Shown: positions 55,694-64,000 of the stretch, in pieces
Position numbering within the stretch: position 1 is the first letter of the stretch
Layout: each line of letters opens with the position of its first letter
Origin: Arctopsyche grandis
Taxonomy: Eukaryota > Arthropoda > Insecta > Trichoptera > Hydropsychidae
Direction of reading: 5' to 3'
Assembly (NCBI RefSeq): GCF_051622035.1
Contig: NC_135367.1
Location: forward strand, 10,886,501 to 10,950,500
Length of the DNA: 64,000 bases
The notes under the pieces: model-generated
The model's database searches: none
What the model was told of the DNA's origin: nothing
Seen by the model: the letters and a program-made list of their open reading frames with translations, nothing else
Translations under genes and position numbers: made by a program

Positions 55694-58600
55694 CTAAGTA
55701 AGCTCTTGCGGCGCTAGAGGAGCGCCCAATAAAGCTACTGGGAAGGTTTTCATGTGCGTCTGCCATTGCATTGACAATTGGAAGAATTTAACGCTGCTCC
55801 ACTCAGTGCCATCGATAAACACTGAAAAAAACAATACACGATAAGTTTTTTTATCAATTTTTACACAAACATGTATGTATATAAAAAATAATAAATCACC
55901 CCTGAGCGGCGTGTTGTGCGATGACTTTGATGAACATATAATACGAGTGATGTTTTCTAACGTCTGACTTCTTCCCGTGTCTGTATCTTTGTCTTTTTCC
56001 TTCTTCTTACCTAGCCTCATTACTGAAACATTAAAAAATATGTTTTAAAATAGCCTGGTTTTTTTTTTTAAATATTACGGATGATGAACCATATGAATGA
56101 ATATAACCACATTTTAAGTACCAAGCTATCATACTTGTACGATTCATTCGAATACTCACTCTTCTGTTTCTTTTCTTTGGTGGCATACGTCATCAGGAAC
56201 AGCGGTGTCGTCTGAGGATCGACTCCCGAAGACAATCGAGCAACTTGCAGACAACGGAACGTCGACTTGATAGTACCACGAGTTGTACCAGCAGCGCTTG
56301 CAGTTGAAGTCGAACCTGCATTAGGAGCATTTGATCCGGCATTGCTCATTCCAGTAGCATTCTTTATATGGCCTTCGATTTTTTTTCTTGTGGACAAATC
56401 TTCCACTTTATTTTGTGAATCTCCCCCTTTGCTAAACTGAAAAAGTTAAGCAAAAAATAATCAATACATGTTTTTTATCAGTGTATGTATATATCAAAGA
56501 AGTATGGAGCGCTGTATGTTCGGCATAACAAGAAGAGACAGGAAACTGAATACGTGGGTGAGAAGTTTAGTCGATGTAGTGGAGAGAGTGAAGAGATTTA
56601 AATAGCAATGCGCGGTTAGGTAACTAGAATAATGGACGAAAGGCGAACAGGAGAACTGAAATGGTACCCAAGAGAATGTTAAAGTGTGAAAGGAATATGG
56701 GGAGACGAAATAAAAAAAAAACGCTTGTTAAAAAACACATCTTATTGCATATTTTTTTCTTTTTGTGTAGCCATAGTGACGACTTGGAGCTAATCTGTAA
56801 TGTCACTATGGCGAAATTATAAATAAATCAGAGACGAATGGAAGCGTGTTAGGGAGGTCTTCATCTAGCAGTGGATAGTGAATGGCTGTAAATGATGACG
56901 ATGATGTATATGTATATATATTGAATCTTTCAACACTAACCTGCCAATAGTCGATATGCAACTCGAGCGGTTCCCAATGTTGGGGCAACGGGGCCGCAGG
57001 CGTCATAGGAGTCGAATCTAAAGATGAAGGTGGAGCTGGAGTAGCTGGTGGTGACGGTCTTAATGCTGCGGGTGGTGATCCTCCCGGTGGACCCAAAGCT
57101 TCTTCTAAATCGACAGAATGTTGCGCACTTTCTGCTGCACCTATCCTAACATCCTATTATCAAACAAAAAAAAACCCATAAATTAATGTTCAAATGAAAT
57201 TCAAATTCAAATCGACAAAAAATATTCATTTACATTAATAAATGGCACAAATATTTGGCTGGAGTCTTCATCACAGGATCGTTCTCTGTATGTCACCATA
57301 GCTTCACCGATGGGAAGCTGAACAGTTGGACCTGAACCACTCACATATCTAAAACAAAGTTTATAAGATATATTCTATTTTTTTCCTGCTTATTAACGAG
57401 TTGATTATGGGTACGATTTAACTGTACATTGAGTAAAACACTGAATCTTAAAAAAAATGTTTGTGCATTAAAATTTTGCATTATTTTCGGTGCATTAAAA
57501 ACAATCTAGTATTGTGCATCAAATAAAATATTTTGGCATTATAAAGTGACAAGTAAAAAATATGAAACGATCGTTCGAAAAAATAGATTTTAGCATTAGA
57601 ATACAAAAAGCGGCAATGTTGCAGTTTTCCGCTATTGACAATTGTCAACTGTGTCAAGTGTTTACTTTTGTTTCTCACTAGTGGAATTATAATCTAACTA
57701 GTGAAATGTAATCTATCTATATATATATAAAAATGAATGTCTGTGTGTGTCTCGAATAGGCTCCTAAACCACTGAACCGATTACGATGGAACTTTCAGGA
57801 TTTGTTGTATGCATGTCCGGGAAGATTACTTTGAAAAAAAAAAAACGGGAATGGGTGTCATTGCAACAAAATAATTTCAAATGTTTTCGCGTCGCGACCA
57901 ACGTGTTCGCTGCCTGCGTTTTTCCAACAAATGGGAACGAGAACGGGAATTGTATGCGTTATTGTGGCGTTGCAACGCATGCCGGGTTCAGTTAGTCTTA
58001 AATAAATAAAACCTAACCAAACGGTTGGTTCGTATTTTGGTATTCACGACGTTGCCGATACAGTTCATCTGTCATTTTAATGCACATTTCAGCCACTTTT
58101 TAAGTAGCAAACATTTTTTTCAATGATCAAAGCAAACTTTCTAATGCAATTTGTATCCGTCATTTAGAAATATGATGTACAAAAATGTTTTTAAATTGCT
58201 CTTTTAAATGCACATTTACTTTATAAAATGGACGTTTAAATTGTTCCCGTTGATTATATGGCTTGGTTCCATTAAGAAAAATTATGCCTATATTTACCTA
58301 TTAATCCTATTGACTAAATCGTTAGCGTCATTTATAGATCCATCAGCGGCTCGTTCACATAACGACTGCCAACCCTCGCCTCCGAATAAAATAGCATAAC
58401 CGGCATCCATAGAGGCTAAATACCTCGATATATAATTAACACCTGAAAAATAATAACACAAATAAAACAAGTGAAGCTAATAAAAATTTTGTACATATAA
58501 GAACAAATTTGAGGAAGATAAAATCAACAATTAAAATACATATTTTACCTAATGGCACAAGATAGAATCGAACATGAGTTCCCCAATCTGGAGGACGCAA

Positions 58601-61600
58601 CGCCCACAAGTCAACGTATGCTCGTAGCGTACTGCTAATCAAAGCATCGGGACCGATCAGCACAACTTTGACCGGCTGTATTGGTTTCGCTGACGTATTA
58701 CAACTGCAAACACAACGAAAACATAGTAATAATTCAGAATAAAATGGCTGATTAAAAATAAATAAAAACGTACACTTTGCAAATCTTATTGAGCAAGCTC
58801 TGCATCAGAGCGCGCACTTCGTGAACGTTGTGCGGATTCAGAGTCGGCTTTGGCAGAATTGGAGCCAGTCTCGCTGTCAATAGTGCGGCGGAAGCGCCGT
58901 CTCGTGCAGGATGAACTAGAGTTAGTATATCTGGCATGCCAATCTCGTCTCCCCCCAAAACTCTGCCTATCTGCTCTAAGAAACTACGCCGAGGCTGAAA
59001 AATAAACAAAAATTAAATATTTCACATTCAAAAGTAGACATTGGACGTGAAATCCAAGTGAAAAATGGAATTTACTTCGGTGTTTGTAGGACTTTGAGCT
59101 GAATGATCACTGGGCGTGGGTTTGAGCTGTTGATCGGTGGATATTGTGAGGGATTGTTGCTTTTTTCTCGCACCACCACTCTGTCCACCGACGGCAGATC
59201 TGAATAGTCTGGACTTCTTCTCATCCTACAAGTTATAATTGTTTCATTAATTAATGACAAATCAGTTTAAGCAGTCACGGTGATCTCATTCTATCAAATT
59301 AACTATATGTAAATTTGCAAATTTAGCACTAAAATCAGCCAAGGTCAATACTGCATCGATAAATTTAAAGAAAAGCACGACAAAGATAGCTGACTGTCAT
59401 ATGCGGAAGGGTACTTTGGACGTCTGTGATTCGTTCAGTGGACTCAATTCATCAGACTGATTTGTTCTGGCTAGTGATGATATTAACTACAATGATCAGG
59501 TTCAAAACATCACATTATTGACGACCCAAAGTCACAACAATTACAAAAAAAATGGCAATCAGTTGATTAAATGAATTCAACTTTTCATATGCACAATTGG
59601 GTTAGTTAAACTATCACGTAGATGAGATATTGTGTATGCTTCAGTTATTTATTCTGAATAGTTGGATGGAAAAAAATGTCTATAAGGTTGGGTATTGTTA
59701 TGAACCTTCTGTTTTTTAATAGAATACCTTTTCTTTGGGTGGAGAACCAGCTATTGTTTGATGATCATTTGAAGATTGTTCTCTTGATGTGAGCTGATCA
59801 GTGTTATCATCTTGATCTAAATAAGGTAGCAGGGATCCATCTGGACCGCCAGGAGTACGATCCAGTCCTCTATTCCACCATTGTTCATTTTCTTCAAACA
59901 TACAATAATCAATTAGATATAAACGATTCGGAATTCATATGCATTAAAAGCAATAACGGAATTGTTTACTATCATAAAAAATAAGAGATGATACGTCAAT
60001 TCATGAGCTATATTATACAAATTTAAAGTATGTAATAATAAAATAAATAAACGTGAATAGAAAGAAAAGTAACATACAAAAGCGATAGCAAAGCATAACA
60101 ATAATAAATATATAACAAATCCTGAAATACTGACAAGACACAGAATAAGAAGATGCGTCATCGTTTACGTACATCTGCCATGAAAGAGAAGATACAATTA
60201 TAATTTAAAATTAGAAGACTTTGATATTACAGTGAGAGAAAATATACATATACGGCTGATATTGTCGATGCAAATCAATTTTATTGATAATTTTTATATA
60301 TTACAAAAATAAAATACGTGTACAAAAATGTGCAAAATTTTATCATGATCATTATTTTTACGTAGGCATATGAGAGAAGAATTTACATTAAGCGGTTACA
60401 TTACATAGTTCAAAATGAGCTATAATAAAATGCGGAAATACAGACAGGATAACCTAATAATTTTCAGAAAGGATAAATCAAAATATATAAATATGTATAT
60501 CAGCATAGAAAAAAGTATGGTGGTGCAGAATGTGTGCAGATCAGGTGTGAAAGACATTTCGAAATCAAACTCCAGTAATTAAGTTTAGGTATTTATATAT
60601 ATGTATGTATATAGTAGAACAATGCACAACAACTCTATGTAGTAGAAAGAAAACGAGATGGCATATTTCATATATATATATATAGAGAGAGAGATAGTCG
60701 ACCCATTTTCAAAATGTTAACAAACCTGCTGTGGAAATGTTATTAGTGGAAAGTTTCTTTTCCTTGGCTGATTGGGCCGGTGTGTCGGTTTGGATTTGCT
60801 GAATCTTTTCCGGAGGCTGCAACTTATCCGGAGGAGGCTGCTTCGGTGTCGGCGCGACTGGTGGTATATTTGGCAACATTACGGCACACACAAACACACC
60901 AAGCAGGCAACACCAAGCGAGCAGCGATAATTTATTGCAGCCGCATTGGCAACGAACAAAAACAAATAATGAAAAAGAAAAAAATAAAATAGGAAAATCA
61001 AAACACAATAAATTAACAAAAATAAAATGGCTGCATTTTCATAATAATGAATATAAGAAAAAAACACTATGTTTTTACAGAAAAAATAATAATGATGGAC
61101 TAATGCTTTATATTATATTACATTAAATATTGTATGAAATAAAATACACGTCGACGAACATGAGATGCACATTTGACTAAATATCGATATTCGGTTAAAG
61201 ACAAATTAAACAAAAATTAATCTAATAAAAATAGAACAATGCATTGTGACAAAAATGTTTAAGTGGTAAAAATCTGCAAGTTCATAATAAACACATCGTA
61301 TGTATAATAATAAATTATTAATTAAGACTACACATACACTACACGACTTTCAAAAAGATGACATTCAAAATTTACATTGAAAATTCATTTATACAAACAC
61401 ATTTGTATTTTTATTATATGTATTATATTATATTAATAGATCAAAATTCTATTACAAAAATATTTAAAATAATCGATAAACCCTCAAATCTCTATTGACC
61501 TGTTAGAGGAGGGGTTCAGGTACAATTTAAACAACGCTGATTGAATTAGTAATATCGAAAAAGGCATTCTTAGATGTACATATATGAAAGCAAATTGAAA

Positions 61601-63623
61601 GTAGAATTATTTCAAAATACCGAGTGGAATAGGATGAGTCGGTGGGCCGTCTTGATGAGCGAGGCTCCGCGAACTCGCGAAGAACGGTCTGAGTGACGGT
61701 TTCGGTGTTGAACTTATACTAATAGTGTCAAATTCTTGTCCGGAGTCTTCACCGCAAGACAGAGATTCTAATTCCTGAATGAAAACAGACGACAATAAGA
61801 TTATAATTGAAGTTGAATATTGACAATGTTTTGTATGAGAAGTTTTAAAATACCTTGAACAGTTCGTCTATTTCTCTATCGCCTTCGAGAGCTCCACTAT
61901 TCCGAGTCTCTCCGGGTTGTAATTCTTCAGGTACTCTAAATCGTTTAAGTAGTGCTACAAATTTTTGTTTTAAATTCCTTTGCTGAAAAATTATACGAAT
62001 ACTTTTAATATAACCTCTTGTAAATAGAGAAAGACAATGCAATAAAAGAATACTCACAGCCATTTTTCCTCGACTACCGCCTTTCCGTTTACTATGTCTA
62101 TTTTCGAATTCACTATCACTATCACGCTCTGCACCTTTGGTTCCTATGTAACTTTCCCTATCAATATTCGAATATTCCCTATCAAGCTGAAAACAATAAA
62201 TAGTTGAATATAATTACAAATTTTAGCACAATTACTGTAAAATTATTTGTTTTTTGGTTTCTCAAAGAACTTTTCAATAGAATTTGTATACATATTGTAT
62301 TACATTTAAAATTAGTCAATTGAATCACTGAAGTTGAAAGCATTATAGATAGATTTTCAATATTTATCACTTTAAAACCAAAAAAGGCCCAGATAATTTA
62401 TTTTATAAGTAAACCCATTTTCAATAAGACTATCTTTAGAAAATAAAGTGTTATTTAGATTTTTCACAGAACACCAATGTACATACATCGGAAAAAAGCA
62501 CTGACATAAACCATGAATTAAGGTTTGTTTATACCAGCACAGCTCAAGCCGGCAACTGCACGTAAACAGCCATAAGAAAAATATTCTTTAGTACATTCTA
62601 TGTAAATGGACACAATTATATGTTCCGTAATATGTATGTGACGTATACAAAACGGCAGAAATAGACACGATCTATTCATATAGTACAGCAGTACATGTCA
62701 ACGAAACGTATCAAGCAGAACCGGTTTTCTTTGAGATATTCACGCATGAAGTGACGTCATAGTGGCGGGTGCACTCGTACTAACCAAAGTGTTGCTATGT
62801 GCAAATGAATATTTTCAGAAACGTCAAATTGTGACAATATTGCGCCATATCGTCATAGTCTGTAATGTAAATGTAAACCGATTTTGCCTTTCGCTCGTCC
62901 AAAACGCATGCACGCGCCGAAAATGAGCGGTGCTGTATAGTATGAACAGAGCTAGTCTTTTCCGTGCAGTGCTGGATAATATAAACGGACTGGATTAAAT
63001 ATAAAACATTTTAAACAAAATAAAAACACACCTTTGTATATGACAAATCTCTTTTGTTGTATGCCATAGCCCTATGTTGATTATTGGACGTGTACGAAGT
63101 GAGCATACCTTCGTCGTTGTCTTCTACCGAACTAAATTCAGCTTCCTCTTCTTCGTCTGAATAGTCACGGTCTACAATAATATCACCAAATATATAAATT
63201 ATGTAATACAATACAATATGCATATTAATTTATGCAGAGTTAAATAATACCGGCTATAAGAGTGTTATTATTTTTTGTATCATGATCAACGGGCATTGAG
63301 CTCAGTTGGTGTACGGCTAATTTTGCTATAACAGCAGGTGCTCCAGGTCCGGTTACTCCCCGGTCTTTGTCACCCTTGTCTGCCTTGCCACCACTTGATT
63401 CGCTGCACAATTCCAATTCCAAATCCATAGATCTTTGTAAGACCTAAAAAAAGCAAACACTTGTTTAGTACATATAACTCTACATGCATACTTAGATATG
63501 TAAGTCTTGGGGTATTAAATAGTGTATACCTGATCCATTCTAATGATGCCTTCCGCAAGTGTTTTATAGCCAAGAATGGTCCTGTTTTTGTATTTCTTTC
63601 TCCTCTGCAGTAAAATTCGCAAT
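55694..63623 (-). CDS. PACS: Phosphofurin acidic cluster sorting protein (PACS), 5'-partial, 17 exons
   Basis: Minus-strand exons, 5' to 3': 63623-63530, 63443-63251, 63171-63032, 62186-62058, 61982-61854, 61774-61621, 60857-60726, 59891-59728, 59225-59076, 58994-58774, 58703-58549, 58442-58298, 57348-57234, 57153-56941, 56436-56160, 56022-55900, 55821-55694; 886 aa in the window, all junctions in frame. PACS proteins bind acidic-cluster cargo and adaptors to sort membrane proteins between trans-Golgi, endosomes and ER. Visible in order: end of the cargo-binding region ([18 protein letters not shown]), the regulatory acidic cluster [19 protein letters not shown], the diagnostic [25 protein letters not shown], a low-complexity middle, then the conserved C-terminal domain ([45 protein letters not shown]). 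Drosophila has one such gene. The N-terminal exons lie beyond 64000. The acceptor at 59892 has a weak pyrimidine tract, so that border is the least certain. Confidence 0.93.
56502..56915 (+). mobile_element. RTE-like LINE tail in PACS intron
   Basis: Plus strand reads [20 protein letters not shown], then after indels [12 protein letters not shown] and WIVNG, ending in GATGACGATGATG. Same protein region as 25175-25400. Multiple stops. Confidence 0.75.
57349..58297. other. PACS intron with Helitron-like insert
   Basis: The intron between the exons at 57234-57348 and 58298-58442. Apart from the insert at 57712-57995 no element is recognised. Confidence 0.5.
57712..57995 (+). mobile_element. Non-autonomous Helitron-like element, 284 bp
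   Basis: Begins TCTATCTATATATATATAAA with AATGAATGTCTGTGTGTGTC and CCACTGAACCGATTACGATG, and ends GCATGCCGGGTTCAGTTAG before T, with the hairpin GCGTTGCAACGC just inside. These match the common insect Helitron pattern of TC start and CTRR-like end between A and T, without terminal inverted repeats. The end is TTAG instead of CTAG. Confidence 0.65.
59892..60725. other. PACS intron, no element recognised
   Basis: AT-rich intron with a short GA/TA microsatellite near 60672-60693. No gene. Confidence 0.5.
62522..62994. mobile_element. TTAA-flanked MITE in PACS intron
   Basis: Between TTAA 62518-62521 and 62995-62998. Left end GGTTTGTTTATACCAGCAC; right end inverse TCCAGTCCGTTTATATTATC then CAGCAC. 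Related to 36772-36991 but diverged and longer. Confidence 0.65.
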
Positions 63624-64000
63624 CTGAAATGTGATAAAGTCGGTATATAATACATAATCGGTGTTTTGTGCGACCATATAATTCGTTTATCGAGATTGAA
63701 ATTTGCAATGAATTCACAAATTGGAAACTTTGTCGACGGGGGAAAATTCGATTAAACGACGGGTAATTGCGCGCCGTGGCGTGGACGTGACCAGATTTAG
63801 AAGCAATTTTGGCAACAGACGAAATTTGCACGTTTAAATCACGACTACTACGGTCATCTAACACGTAAAAGCGTTTGAATTGTACCGTTGAGTTATTATT
63901 TAAACTGATACATACCAGTAAATGTATAGTTTCAGACTTGCAAAATTTAAATAAAGAAGATAATTAAGACATAGCCTATAAAAGTTGATGTATTATTTTG
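63624..64000. other. PACS intron running off the window
   Basis: Upstream of the first visible PACS exon. No further exon recognised before the right edge. Confidence 0.6.

Overview
This is a 64 kb stretch of an AT-rich, intron-containing animal genome, almost certainly an insect. The evidence is six split protein-coding genes with short introns and GT-AG (twice GC-AG) borders, protein sequences of animal type, ACATACATATGTA-like microsatellites, and abundant small DNA transposons (piggyBac/TTAA, hAT, long-inverted-repeat foldback and Helitron types) plus RTE-like LINE tails. A lepidopteran or related holometabolous insect would fit, but the order cannot be fixed from the sequence alone. There is no bacterial, viral or CRISPR content.

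Layout, left to right. (1) 1527-5965 (+): GNPAT, peroxisomal dihydroxyacetone-phosphate acyltransferase, 11 exons, 685 aa, ending in Ser-Arg-Leu. (2) 9072-12172 (+): POLE2, the B subunit of DNA polymerase epsilon, 11 exons, 525 aa, with two GC-AG introns. (3) 35804-14198 (-): a HIF prolyl 4-hydroxylase (EGLN/PHD; fatiga type), 6 coding exons, 279 aa, spread over 21.6 kb because intron 3 is 17.8 kb of layered transposons. (4) 41104-46567 (+): a CD98 heavy-chain-like protein (SLC3A2 family), 11 coding exons, 621 aa. (5) 48118-50966 (+): ACTMAP/C19orf54-type actin maturation protease, two coding exons, 273 aa. (6) 63623-55694 (-): PACS (phosphofurin acidic cluster sorting protein), 17 exons seen, 886 aa; its 5' part lies beyond the right edge. 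For the five complete genes the exon lengths sum to whole codons and each predicted length is close to the known family; for PACS every junction keeps frame.

The genes are unrelated housekeeping or regulatory functions (ether-lipid synthesis, replication, oxygen sensing, amino-acid transport, actin processing, membrane traffic) and do not form an operon-like unit. GNPAT and POLE2 run in the same direction, POLE2 and the hydroxylase converge, the hydroxylase and SLC3A2 diverge around a retroelement-rich 5 kb, and ACTMAP and PACS converge across a gene-free 4.7 kb AT-rich spacer.

The most distinctive content is the mobile DNA. I can place ends and target duplications for many non-autonomous elements: at least six families flanked by TTAA; hAT-type elements with 8-bp duplications; a foldback family with 9-10 bp duplications; a 1,066-bp TRIM-like LTR element with two 162-bp LTRs differing at only two positions; a Helitron-like element; and LINE 3' ends. 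Several are nested two or three deep. I did not find a convincing new multi-gene system; the best novelty candidates are these transposon families and their nesting.
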